Positions 45,409 through 54,474 of a stretch of 64,000 nt of DNA are shown piece by piece. The notes below the pieces were generated by a model. The model saw only the letters and a list, made by a program, of their open reading frames with translations, made no database searches and was not told the origin of the DNA. This DNA comes from Methanolobus profundi (GTDB lineage: Archaea > Halobacteriota > Methanosarcinia > Methanosarcinales > Methanosarcinaceae). The DNA is taken from positions 682,001 through 746,000 of the forward strand of contig NZ_FOUJ01000001.1 of NCBI RefSeq assembly GCF_900114835.1, in the 5' to 3' direction. How positions within the stretch are numbered: position 1 is the stretch's first letter; the number at the start of each line of letters is the position of its first letter. Made by a program: the position numbers and the translations under genes.

Positions 45409-47343
45409 ATGCACTTTGGTCTTGGTATCGATGCTGGTGGGACATATACAGATGCAGTACTTATAAGAGGCTCAGACGGAGCCATCGTGGATTCAAAGAA
45501 AGCTTTTACAACATATCCTGACCTTCAGGTAGGAATAAAGAACGTTCTGTATTCACTTGATCAGGAAATACTAAAGAGTGTTAATCTTGTGTCGGTTTCG
45601 ACCACACTTTCAACAAATTCTCTTCTGGAGGGGACCGGAACTAATGTTGGTCTTATCATAGTAGGTGAGAAGCCGGCCCAGACCGAGTTTCCCACACAGT
45701 ACATGATGTGTGTTGAAGGTGGACATGATACCAGGGGTGATGAAGCCTGTGAACTTGACATCTGTTCAGTGGAGGATTTCATTGAAACTACAAGATCAAA
45801 GGTATCTGCGTATGCAGTTTCTGCTTATTTTGGTGTTCGTAATCCTGAACATGAACTGAAGGTAAAAGAGTTCATTATGGAAAAGACCGGAATGCCGGTG
45901 GTCTGTGGACATGAGCTTTCCCAGGAACTCGGTGCATACGAAAGGGCTGTGACCGCTGTCCTGAATGCCCAGCTGATCCCTATAACGTACCAGTTCGTCA
46001 ATTCAGTTGTTAAAGATATCAGAGGCCGTGGAATTGAAGCCCGTCTTCTCATGCTCAAATGTGATGGTTCTGTCTATAACCTTGAAGATGCACTGGAAAG
46101 ACCAATAGAGACCATATTCTCCGGACCTGCTGCAAGTCTTCTCGGAGCTTCCTATCTCTCAAAGATGGAAACATGTGCTGTGATAGATATTGGAGGCACA
46201 AGTACTGATGTTTCCATGTTGTACAATGGTGTCCCGGAAATAAGTTCCTCAGGTGCGACCGTAGGTGGCTGGAAGACCCGTGTAAGGGCAATGAAGATGG
46301 AAACCTCTGCAACAGGTGGTGACAGTCACATATGGGTAACTGAAAGCAAGGTCCATGTTGGTCCCAGAAGGGTAATTCCTCTATGTGTTGCATCTAAGAT
46401 GTATCCTGACCTTTCTAACAAGCTCAAAAGAAGCAAGGTGATATCCAGAAATCTAATGGACGAGAACTATCAGCCTACCAAGTTCTTTGTCAGGAGCGAT
46501 TATGAGGCTTCGGACCTTGATAAGGATGAAAAGGAAGTTCTTTCTTTCATGGGCAGTGACCCGGTATCGGCTGTAGAGCTGTCCGGTATGCTTAACAGAA
46601 CAGTTGCTACAAATGTCTTTGACTCCCTCGTTCAGAAAAGACTTATTCAGGGAATAGGCTTCACACCTACCGATGCTCTGCATGTGCTTGGAGTGTATAC
46701 CAAATGGGATGTTGATGCTTCTGAGACAGGTGCAATGAACCTTGCAAGATATGTTACCAAAGGAAAGTATGATCTCTGTACACATGTGAGAGAACTAGTT
46801 GCAAAGAACATGGCAGCAGACCTTATGTCCTACATACTCCCACATCATCCTTCGGGTATGATAGCAGACCTGTTGAGCCATGAATATCCCGCAAAGTTCA
46901 AAGTTGAATTGCCGGTCGTTCTTCTAGGAGGACCTTCACAGGCATATGGAAGTGAACTGCGGTCCCTTATCGAGGCAGATGTTGTAGTACCGGAATTCGC
47001 AGATGTGGGTAATGCTGTAGGGGCTCTTGCAGGAAAAGGTGTCAAAAGGATCGAGATCATGATAATGCCTGCATCAATAGAGAATCCTGATGAGGATTTC
47101 CTTGTATTCTCTCCGGTTGGCAGGGAGCGTTTCCAGAGATATGGAGATGCAGTTGAATTCGCTACAGGTCTTGGTAAAGAGCTTGTACTTGATTACGAGA
47201 GCCGTTGCGGTATACTGGAACAGGATACTAAGATATCTGTTTCAAAAAAGACGACATCGCCTGATAACTGGTCACATCCTCCTCTTGAGACAAGGGTGAC
47301 AATTGTCGGTGTAGGGAATCCTATGATGATCCTGAAGGATTAG
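45409..47343 (+). CDS. Hydantoinase/oxoprolinase-family (HyuA-like) protein
   Basis: 644-residue member of the HyuA ASKHA-type ATPase family. N-terminal phosphate-binding loop GIDAGGTYTDAVLIRGSDGA, NSLLEGTGTNVGLIIVGEKP, ETIFSGPAASLLGASYLSK, and the second phosphate loop AVIDIGGTSTDVSMLYNGVP. About residues 360-450 carry a helical insertion with a winged-helix flavour before the C-terminal PSGMIADLL and LGGPSQAYGSELRS. In methanogens such proteins are sometimes linked to corrinoid-protein reactivation or hydantoin/oxoproline chemistry; no partner subunit (HyuB) is adjacent. Its 3' end overlaps the convergent kinase gene by 23 bases. Confidence 0.87.
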   Translation: MHFGLGIDAGGTYTDAVLIRGSDGAIVDSKKAFTTYPDLQVGIKNVLYSLDQEILKSVNLVSVSTTLSTNSLLEGTGTNVGLIIVGEKPAQTEFPTQYMMCVEGGHDTRGDEACELDICSVEDFIETTRSKVSAYAVSAYFGVRNPEHELKVKEFIMEKTGMPVVCGHELSQELGAYERAVTAVLNAQLIPITYQFVNSVVKDIRGRGIEARLLMLKCDGSVYNLEDALERPIETIFSGPAASLLGASYLSKMETCAVIDIGGTSTDVSMLYNGVPEISSSGATVGGWKTRVRAMKMETSATGGDSHIWVTESKVHVGPRRVIPLCVASKMYPDLSNKLKRSKVISRNLMDENYQPTKFFVRSDYEASDLDKDEKEVLSFMGSDPVSAVELSGMLNRTVATNVFDSLVQKRLIQGIGFTPTDALHVLGVYTKWDVDASETGAMNLARYVTKGKYDLCTHVRELVAKNMAADLMSYILPHHPSGMIADLLSHEYPAKFKVELPVVLLGGPSQAYGSELRSLIEADVVVPEFADVGNAVGALAGKGVKRIEIMIMPASIENPDEDFLVFSPVGRERFQRYGDAVEFATGLGKELVLDYESRCGILEQDTKISVSKKTTSPDNWSHPPLETRVTIVGVGNPMMILKD

Positions 47344-50116
47344 ATCGGGGTGTTTTCTTTTTTGCAGGGAGTTTGACATGGACCTTTGTTCCTACTCCTT
47401 CTACACTCTCTATCCATAGAGTTCCACCGTGATCCTCTGCTATCCTTTTACAGATATTGAGACCGATGCCTGCTCCTCCGTACCTCCTTGTGAGGGAACC
47501 ATCAAGCTGGTAGAAGCTATCAAAGGTCCTGAGTATCTTTGTCTCAGGGATACCTATGCCGGTATCTTCAATGACAACGTGGATGCTGTTCCCTTCATTA
47601 TGTCCGCGAATGTCTATTCTTCCATTGGATTGTGTGAACTTGAAAGCATTATCCAGAAGGTGGATGAACAACTCGCTGAGATAGTTGGGATCTCCGCTGA
47701 TAAAATAGAGCTCATCAGGAAGATCAGTATTTACAGTGAGCATCTTGTCCTTGTTCTCCATGGCTATGACCGAAAGTGAGTTCTCTATTATGGGTTTGAT
47801 CGGTATGGTACTGAAATCGTAACTGAAGTTCTTTGCTCCAAGAGAGCTCATGAAAAGAAGGGATTCTATCAGACGTTTCAACTGGGTAGAATTACTATTG
47901 ACAACGTTCATCGCCCTTTTCTGTTCATTGTTGAGTGGTCCGAGGATCTCGTCACCTACAAGTTCGCTGAAACCCATTATGGATATCAGAGGGGTCTTTA
48001 GTTCATGGCTAATCGTGGAAAGGAAGTTGTTCTTCATCTCATCAAGTGAATGAAGTTCGTCATTAGCTCTTGAAAGTTCAGTATTGATCTCCCTGAGCTT
48101 TTGATTGTACTTTTTCAGTTCATCCTCAGATCTCTTGAGCAATATCATTCCTGCTACCATCTGTGTGATTATCGCAAGTTGTCTGGCATCCGAAACTGTG
48201 TATTCTCTTTCCTTGTTCGCCATGGCCGCAAATCCCACAACATCATCTTCATTCAGTATGGGTACCGCAAGGAAGGAACCAATGGACAGTTTCCAGAAAA
48301 AGGCACGATCAGAAGAATATATGTCTTCCATAGGTCCGTGGATGACAACTGTTTTCTTGCCCTGGTAGAACTTAGGCCACATACTTGTGTTCTCAAGCAG
48401 GGACAGGAATATCTCTTCATTTATGTCATTAGCTGATAACAGGTCTGCAGGACTTACATCCGTGGTGAGCCTGTTGTTCTCCTCATCGAAGAAACCAAGG
48501 AAACCAGCACTGCTTTCTGTAAGTTTCATACATTCTTCCAGCGCAAATGATTTGATCTCATCGATCTCGAGTATGTTCATCTGGCTTAGTTCATGAAGTG
48601 TCTCTAGACATGATTCATCCAGAAGCAGGGCTTCTTCTGCTCTTTTAAGCTCTGTCAGATCATTGAGGATGAATATAACACCGTTCTCGGTCTTGGTGAA
48701 ATAGAATGCTACCTGTCTCAGGGTTCCATCCCTGCATGTCAGGTTCCATTCACCGCTAAGGCCTGTGTCCTTTGTTCTGAACACATTTGTCCAGTTATCT
48801 TTAACGATCTTTCTGGATGCGGGATCTGGATAGGCGTTCATCCACCACTCATCGATGGTAGGTATGTCCTCTATGGTATAGCCCAGCATCTCTGTAAGCT
48901 TGTTATTTATATATTCGAAGCTACCCTCGGAATCCATTATTGCAATTGGTAAAGGTGAGCTGTCAATGAGCTTCTTGAAGTTCTCCTCGTTCTTCTTCAA
49001 TTCTCTTTCTTTTTCTTTTATCTCTGTGATATCATGAGCTATCTCCAGGCGGGCATCACGCCCATCCGGCCATTTGATGATCCTGTCGGATATAAGATAG
49101 TCCCGTGATGCTATTGGATTATGGTATTCCCACTTGTATGCCTTGTTCCTGTTCTCCAGGATGATGGGATTCGTGCAGAAATCACAGGGTTCTTCAGCAC
49201 CTTGCATTATCTCATAACATTTACGGCCAACGACATCTTTTTCCAGTATCTTGCTCATGAACTTGTTCACATAGAGGATCTCGTGGTTATGCGGGTCAGA
49301 GACGTAGATAGGGTCATCTATACTGTCAAATACTGACAGCAATTGCTGTCTTTCAACATCCAGTTCCTCTGCAACTGCCTTTTTCCTGAAAGCCAGCCCC
49401 AGCATGTTAGAAAAGGTACGCAGAGCCTCAATATCACTTTCATCCCAGCCACCGGTATCCTGAATATTATCGAATCCGATAAAGCCAGCAAGTTCTCCTT
49501 CTATCTTGAAAGGAAGGACTATGAGCGATCTGATAGCCTGCCCTGCAAGTAGTTCTTTCTCAGGTTCAGCTTCAGCTGGTAATTCATCAAGGTCTTTGAT
49601 GTGGATTATCTCATCATTGTAAAGTTTGTCAGTCCACCACTTGTACATGGACCTTGGCAGATCCTGAAGATGATCTTTCTGGGATCCCACTCCATCGGCA
49701 CACCATTCATGTGTATTGTCTACGAGGTCATTGTTGGTCTGGAACCTGAAAACATATGCACGGTCTGCATTGCACATGTTTCCGAGGAGTTTCAGGGATC
49801 CATTTATCTTTTCATCAAGATCGTCTGAGAACGCAAGTAAAGAGGATATCTGTGATAATGTACTCTCAACCCTGTATTTTAACAATAGATTCTCATGTGA
49901 GATCTCATTCTTCTTTACCTCGGTCTCAAGTTCTTTTTTTAAACTTTTAACCATCAGGGTATGCATGAGAATGAAGCCTGTAAGGACTACAAGGAAGAAT
50001 ATACACTCAGGTCTTCGTGCATCCGGGCTGGTATATATATGTAAAAAAATGATGGCGAGGATCGCAAAGAAGAGAATGGATACCAGTGAGAGTTTGCTCT
50101 TGACCTTGTTTTTCAT
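47321..50116 (-). CDS. Large GAF-PAS-PAS-GAF sensor histidine kinase
   Basis: 931-residue kinase. Two N-terminal membrane helices (about 9-29 and 36-54) with a short external loop; GAF 1 about 90-250; PAS 1 about 258-375, with EEPCDFCTNPIILENRNKAY; PAS 2 about 380-500; GAF 2 about 510-670; coiled-coil; HisKA with His704 in STISHELKTPLISIMGFSEL; HATPase_c with IEDTGIGIPETKILRTFDSF and GGAGIGLNICKRIAEDHGG. No response regulator adjacent. The EPCDxC segment is shared with the kinase at 38393. TATA-like TTTATATACT (minus) near 50195 gives a leader of about 50 nt. Confidence 0.9.
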   Translation of the reverse strand: MKNKVKSKLSLVSILFFAILAIIFLHIYTSPDARRPECIFFLVVLTGFILMHTLMVKSLKKELETEVKKNEISHENLLLKYRVESTLSQISSLLAFSDDLDEKINGSLKLLGNMCNADRAYVFRFQTNNDLVDNTHEWCADGVGSQKDHLQDLPRSMYKWWTDKLYNDEIIHIKDLDELPAEAEPEKELLAGQAIRSLIVLPFKIEGELAGFIGFDNIQDTGGWDESDIEALRTFSNMLGLAFRKKAVAEELDVERQQLLSVFDSIDDPIYVSDPHNHEILYVNKFMSKILEKDVVGRKCYEIMQGAEEPCDFCTNPIILENRNKAYKWEYHNPIASRDYLISDRIIKWPDGRDARLEIAHDITEIKEKERELKKNEENFKKLIDSSPLPIAIMDSEGSFEYINNKLTEMLGYTIEDIPTIDEWWMNAYPDPASRKIVKDNWTNVFRTKDTGLSGEWNLTCRDGTLRQVAFYFTKTENGVIFILNDLTELKRAEEALLLDESCLETLHELSQMNILEIDEIKSFALEECMKLTESSAGFLGFFDEENNRLTTDVSPADLLSANDINEEIFLSLLENTSMWPKFYQGKKTVVIHGPMEDIYSSDRAFFWKLSIGSFLAVPILNEDDVVGFAAMANKEREYTVSDARQLAIITQMVAGMILLKRSEDELKKYNQKLREINTELSRANDELHSLDEMKNNFLSTISHELKTPLISIMGFSELVGDEILGPLNNEQKRAMNVVNSNSTQLKRLIESLLFMSSLGAKNFSYDFSTIPIKPIIENSLSVIAMENKDKMLTVNTDLPDELYFISGDPNYLSELFIHLLDNAFKFTQSNGRIDIRGHNEGNSIHVVIEDTGIGIPETKILRTFDSFYQLDGSLTRRYGGAGIGLNICKRIAEDHGGTLWIESVEGVGTKVHVKLPAKKKTPRSNPSGSS

Positions 50117-50361
50117 TTTTCATCACTATGATACAATGTATAAATGCAGATGCGCCTCAACATTATAATGAATTTATGCTCCACTTTTTCTTTTTAGTAT
50201 ATAAATTTGTTTAAAACAATATGGAATATGTATATTTTATGGGGAATAAATTAAAAAATTTATGTGGCGTATGTTTATTTTAATATCTGTTAAAGATCCG
50301 TCCGTCATCTTTTTATTTAGAATGAATATCAAATGCCCTTTTTTGTGGGGATGCGAAGTAA

Positions 50362-50369
50362 TATATAAG
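50362..50369 (+). promoter_or_regulatory. TATA box for the sirtuin gene (leaderless transcript)
   Basis: TATATAAG lies about 22-29 bases before ATG 50391, so transcription should begin at or next to the start codon; no Shine-Dalgarno is present. Confidence 0.6.
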
Positions 50370-50390
50370 TCTGAAATGTAAAATATTATT

Positions 50391-51125
50391 ATGGAAAGGT
50401 TGGTCGATCTCCTGAAAAGTTCAAAGAACACTGTTTTTCTGAGTGGGGCCGGTATATCTACTCTTTCAGGTATTCCTGATTTCAGAGGAAGTAATGGTAT
50501 ATACAAAAAGTTCGATGCCAACAGGATATTCGATATCGACTGTTTCTATAATGACCCTGCTTATTTCTACACACATGCCAGGGACTTCATCTACAACCTT
50601 GACAGCAAAGAACCCAATATCATCCATAAGACCCTTGCTTTCCTTGAGAAAGAAGGATATATCCAGGCTCTCATCACTCAGAATATAGACCTTCTTCATC
50701 AGAAGGCGGGCTCGGTCAATGTTATCGAGGTACATGGTTCACCTTCCATTCATAAGTGTCTTTCATGTGACCTGAAGTATTCCTATGATGATGTTCGTGA
50801 GATCCTGAAAGATGAAGAAGTTCCTTATTGTAGTGAATGTGGTGGTCTGATCAAACCTGATATCACATTTTTTGGTGAGATGCTGGACCAGGATGCTTTT
50901 ACAAGGGCTATGGATGCAAGCGCAAAGGCAGACCTTTTCGTGGTCATTGGTTCTTCACTGGTAGTTCATCCGGCTGCTACACTTCCAATGCTGGCACTAA
51001 AAGGAGGAGGAAAACTTGTGATAGTAAATAATATGGAAACACCTCTGGATGGTCATGCATACCTGAGATATGATGATCTTGGCGAGGTATTCGAGTACCT
51101 GTCAGATCACTTCAGAGAAAGATAA
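50391..51125 (+). CDS. SIR2-family NAD-dependent protein deacylase
   Basis: 244-residue sirtuin. NAD-binding GAGISTLSGIPDFRGSNGIY, TQNIDLLHQKAGS with the conserved QNID, catalytic His115 in VIEVHGSP, and a zinc module with CLSC and CSECGG, followed by KPDITFFGEML. Removes acetyl or acyl groups from lysine using NAD. Such enzymes can reactivate acyl-CoA synthetases, which are plentiful in this window (inference). Overlaps the convergent TfoX-like gene by 19 bases. Confidence 0.93.
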   Translation: MERLVDLLKSSKNTVFLSGAGISTLSGIPDFRGSNGIYKKFDANRIFDIDCFYNDPAYFYTHARDFIYNLDSKEPNIIHKTLAFLEKEGYIQALITQNIDLLHQKAGSVNVIEVHGSPSIHKCLSCDLKYSYDDVREILKDEEVPYCSECGGLIKPDITFFGEMLDQDAFTRAMDASAKADLFVVIGSSLVVHPAATLPMLALKGGGKLVIVNNMETPLDGHAYLRYDDLGEVFEYLSDHFRER

Positions 51126-51361
51126 TACTCTTTAAGAGCTTTCTTTTCTTCTTCAGGAAGATGATGCCAGCGTATACCCTGAATTGCTCCTTCAAGAGCA
51201 TAGAGCTTGTTAATACAGGAACTTTCATCTATTATCAGAAGTCTTTCAAAGGTCTTCCTGCTTCCAAGTTCAATGAGGTCGGCCGGTGTCTCCACTCCGG
51301 CCTCTAAAAGTTGTTCTTCGACCTTTTTGCCTATATTTGGCATTTTTGTAAGGTCACCCAT
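51107..51361 (-). CDS. TfoX C-terminal-domain protein
   Basis: 84-residue helical protein. MPNIGKKVEEQLLEAGVETP is the helix-hairpin-helix-like motif of TfoX C-terminal domains, followed by DLIELGSRKTFERLLII and EGAIQGIRWHHLPEEEKKAL. Stand-alone domain without the N-terminal TfoX part. AGGTGA is upstream of ATG 51361; a TTG one codon earlier is possible. Function unknown. Next to, and co-oriented with, the pirin-type gene. Confidence 0.82.
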   Translation of the reverse strand: MGDLTKMPNIGKKVEEQLLEAGVETPADLIELGSRKTFERLLIIDESSCINKLYALEGAIQGIRWHHLPEEEKKALKEYYLSLK

Positions 51362-51375
51362 CAAGTCACCTGCTC

Positions 51376-52077
51376 TTAATAGTTCCCAGCGGCATCCACA
51401 AGGACAAAGAGCGCATCAGCATCTGCTTTGATGATGACCTCTTCATTCTGGTTAATGCGTATCTGGTCGTTCTTATCAAGTTTCTCTCCGCAGACATCTA
51501 TCACGCCTTCGATAACATAGATGAATATGTATCTGGAAATGTCGGACAGAATGTCCACGGTCTTACCTTCTTCCAGTTTTGTCATGAAGACAGTTGAATT
51601 TGCACGTAGTTTGACAGCACCAGGATAACCCTGACCTGCTATAGCAACAAGCTCATTCTTCCGTGCATCCATGTCAAAGTTCTCTTTTCTGCATGCAGGT
51701 TTCATGTTCTGCATTAATGGATCGATCCACATCCTGCAGAGATGTGTATCATTGCCTGTGAGGTTCATTCCTGAGAAAGAAACACCAGTGCCTGTTGAGA
51801 GTACCTGTACATCACCGGATTTGAGAACATCTTTTGTTCCTGTACTGTCCTCATGGGTAAGTTCTCCTTCAAGGACTATGGTGATGATCTCTTTATCGTT
51901 GACGGATTCTGTACTGAATGCTTTTCCTGCTTTCAGTGTATCATCATTGAATACCTTCAGGTCACCGAAATGTGTGTTCTTCATATCCAGGTAGTCCGAA
52001 TATGAGAAAAGCCAGTAACTGTTCTGTGAGTCGTTATTAACAAGATGTCTTTCGTCTGCTTTGACTATCTTTATCAT
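51376..52077 (-). CDS. Pirin/YhhW-type cupin protein
   Basis: 233-residue bicupin of the pirin-like quercetinase family. It starts IKIVKADERHLVNNDSQNSY, with the first cupin reading HFGDLKVFNDDTLKAGKAF and VLEGELTHEDSTGTKDVLKS. The usual metal-binding His set of YhhW (HPHRGFE pattern) is not obvious, so catalytic ability is doubtful. A longer frame starts at 52140; 52077 matches the family N-terminus and length. Confidence 0.83.
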   Translation of the reverse strand: MIKIVKADERHLVNNDSQNSYWLFSYSDYLDMKNTHFGDLKVFNDDTLKAGKAFSTESVNDKEIITIVLEGELTHEDSTGTKDVLKSGDVQVLSTGTGVSFSGMNLTGNDTHLCRMWIDPLMQNMKPACRKENFDMDARKNELVAIAGQGYPGAVKLRANSTVFMTKLEEGKTVDILSDISRYIFIYVIEGVIDVCGEKLDKNDQIRINQNEEVIIKADADALFVLVDAAGNY

Positions 52078-52267
52078 TGTGATCTTTCCCTGTTTTTTGC
52101 TTAATCTGACAACAGGGTTCAAGTATTTGACCCTTACCATTTTGAGGTCCTGTGCGGGAATGCATGGTAAAGCCTAAAGATAAAGAAAAGACAAAAAAGA
52201 TCCTGATCTCAGCAGACCTATCAGAAAAGCAACTTGTTATAAATAAGAAAAAGGTAAGATGTGCTGC

Positions 52268-52771
52268 TTATTCTGTTGCGGCAGCACGAAGGAAAGTAAG
52301 CTCGAGTACTCCGTTCCTGTAACTTGCGACCATGCTCTCAGGGTCAACGTCACATGGCAGGTCAATGACACGGGAATATCCTGTATCGGAAGTTATGACA
52401 GAGAGTTCTACGTGTGAAGCATATGGATAATACTCTATCTCTTCTTCCTCTACCCCAAGGTCTGCAAGCAGGATCACCTGATCTTCGGCCTCAGAGACAT
52501 CGATGAAAGGTTCCTGGTTAAAGATATAGAAATCTCCCTCGCCCTCATCTTCATATTCCACTGATCCAGGCTCTCCCTGTCCCTTGAAACCAAAGAAAAA
52601 TGGCTTTTTCCCTGGCTGGTTGATAATTGTAAAGCCCTGTATCACTGGTTTTCCATCATTTTCACCAATATTATTTGCGAACATTTCCATAATGTGCTCT
52701 ATCAGTTCATCAATGCTGGTTATCTTATCTTGCGAGTCATCATCACTGGAGTAATGATCTTTGTCGTTCAT
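52268..52771 (-). CDS. Hsp20/GvpH-like small heat-shock protein
   Basis: 167-residue protein. The C-terminal ~85 residues form an alpha-crystallin-like domain (EPFIDVSEAEDQVILLADLG, SVITSDTGYSRVIDLPCDVD, YRNGVLELTFLRA); the GVLELTF motif is the Hsp20 hallmark. The N-terminal half is acidic with a Gly/Phe-rich PGKKPFFFGFKGQGEPG stretch, as in archaeal GvpH-like proteins. ATG 52771 has AGAGGACG upstream; TTG 52792 is less likely. Upstream lie a TATA box (about 52869-52878) and repeated GTTCTA motifs. Probably a stress-induced chaperone. Confidence 0.87.
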   Translation of the reverse strand: MNDKDHYSSDDDSQDKITSIDELIEHIMEMFANNIGENDGKPVIQGFTIINQPGKKPFFFGFKGQGEPGSVEYEDEGEGDFYIFNQEPFIDVSEAEDQVILLADLGVEEEEIEYYPYASHVELSVITSDTGYSRVIDLPCDVDPESMVASYRNGVLELTFLRAAATE

Positions 52772-52884
52772 TTCTACGTCCTCTTTTTCCAAGACCTGTG
52801 TTCATACACTTTCATTGAAATCTTAAATTATCATATATTCTTAATCGTTCTATATTATGCGAACAAGCACTATAAATATCCTGC

Positions 52885-52922
52885 GTTCTAAAAAATAAAA
52901 GGTTGTAAGCTCTGTTCTAAAA
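52885..52922 (-). promoter_or_regulatory. Direct repeats upstream of the hsp20-like gene
   Basis: Two copies of GTTCTAAAA (52885-52893 and 52914-52922), 29 bp apart, immediately upstream of the minus-strand TATA (about 52869-52878), plus GTTCTA at 52847-52852. Candidate heat-shock regulator sites. Confidence 0.4.
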
Positions 52923-53039
52923 TCACATTCAGAAGACATGTGTTATTAATGATGATCTAAGCTGGCCGATCAACTATTTATTTGTGTACCGAGTTTAAGA
53001 GAACCAGAACTATATATTAGATCAAAATGAGGGAGATCA

Positions 53040-54302
53040 ATGGTGTCAAAAACACTTCCATTCACACAGGAAAAGATAACAGAGATAATCGAAAAGTACC
53101 CAACCCCATTCCATGTATATGATGAGAAAGCGATCATCGAGAATGCAAGGAAGCTGAAGGAAGCCTTCAGAGATGTTAATGGTTTCAAGGAATATTTTGC
53201 AGTAAAAGCATTACCTAATCCTTATATCATGAAGTTGCTCAAGGCCGAGGGCTTTGGTGCTGATTGTAGTTCCTTGCCTGAACTTCTGCTTGCGGAAAAG
53301 ACGGGCATAGTTGGCGAGAACATAATGTTCAGTTCCAATGACACTCCGGCAGAGGAGTTCATCAAGGCAAAGGAACTGGGAGCGATCATCAACCTGGATG
53401 ATATCAGCCACATAGAATATCTTGAAGAGACTGCCGGCCTGCCTGAGATCGTCTGCTGCCGCTACAATCCCGGTCCACTTAAGGAAGGGAATGCTATCAT
53501 CGGTAACCCGGAAGAGGCAAAGTACGGTTTTACAAGAGAGCAGCTCTTTGAAGGCTATCGTGTCATGAAGGAAAAGGGTGTCAAAAGGTTCGGTATGCAC
53601 ACAATGGTGGCTTCCAATGAACTTGACCCTGAATATTTCATCGAGACCGCAAAGATCCTTTTCGAGCTTATAGCTGAGCTTTCAAAGGAGCTTGATATCA
53701 AGTTCGACTTTGTGAACCTTGGAGGCGGTATCGGTATACCATACAGACCTGAGCAGGAACAGGTGCCTTACCATGTCATCGCCAGAGGCGTCAGCAAGGC
53801 ATATGATGAGACGATAAGGGCAAATGGTCTTCATCCTTTGAAGATATTCCTGGAATGTGGAAGGGTTATCACAGGACCATATGGCTACCTTGTTACCAGT
53901 GTCCGTCATATGAAGCATATCTACAAGGATTATGCCGGTACCGATGCATGTATGGCAAATCTCATGCGTCCTGCACTCTATGGCGCTTACCATCACATAA
54001 CTGTTCTTGGAAAGGAGAATGAAGAAGCTACACATCTCTATGATGTTACAGGCTCTCTCTGTGAGAACAATGACAAGTTCGCCATTGACAGACTTCTGCC
54101 TGAGCTTACAAGAGGCGATGTGCTTGTAATTCATGATGCAGGTGCACATGGTCATGCAATGGGTTTCAACTATAATGGAAAACTGAGGTCAGCAGAGATA
54201 CTTCTAAGACCTGATGGAAGTTTTGTCCAGATAAGAAAAGCTGAAACAATTGAAGACTATTTTGCAACGCTGGATATGGAAGGACTTACCAGCTTTGAAT
54301 GA
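53040..54302 (+). CDS. lysA: Diaminopimelate-decarboxylase-family PLP enzyme (LysA-like)
   Basis: 420-residue fold-type III PLP enzyme. Schiff-base Lys56 in YFAVKALPNPYIMKLL, DFVNLGGGIGIPYRPEQE, ECGRVITGPYGYLVTSV, and TGSLCENNDKFAIDRLLPEL with the second-site Cys in the active site. It has the DapDC/ornithine-decarboxylase layout. Methanogens make lysine through diaminopimelate, so LysA is the best guess; a carboxynorspermidine- or DAP-like variant is possible. GAGGGAGATCA before the ATG. A strong terminator follows. Confidence 0.9.
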   Translation: MVSKTLPFTQEKITEIIEKYPTPFHVYDEKAIIENARKLKEAFRDVNGFKEYFAVKALPNPYIMKLLKAEGFGADCSSLPELLLAEKTGIVGENIMFSSNDTPAEEFIKAKELGAIINLDDISHIEYLEETAGLPEIVCCRYNPGPLKEGNAIIGNPEEAKYGFTREQLFEGYRVMKEKGVKRFGMHTMVASNELDPEYFIETAKILFELIAELSKELDIKFDFVNLGGGIGIPYRPEQEQVPYHVIARGVSKAYDETIRANGLHPLKIFLECGRVITGPYGYLVTSVRHMKHIYKDYAGTDACMANLMRPALYGAYHHITVLGKENEEATHLYDVTGSLCENNDKFAIDRLLPELTRGDVLVIHDAGAHGHAMGFNYNGKLRSAEILLRPDGSFVQIRKAETIEDYFATLDMEGLTSFE

Positions 54303-54322
54303 ATATTGGCTTCAATATTCAT
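54299..54322 (+). terminator. Rho-independent-like terminator after lysA-like gene
   Basis: Perfect 10-bp stem ATGAATATTG / CAATATTCAT, loop GCTT, followed by TTTTTTTATT. It begins within the stop codon of the decarboxylase gene. Confidence 0.8.
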
Positions 54323-54474
54323 TTTTTTATTCAACTATTATATTTAGTGACATTGTAAGTGTATTATTACTATCTCATTTTTGATGTAATGTTCATGATA
54401 ATTTCATAACATACTTATACGTGTCCATTAACCTGCTATGCTAGTGCAGATCCTATTTATGAAAAACTGGTGAT

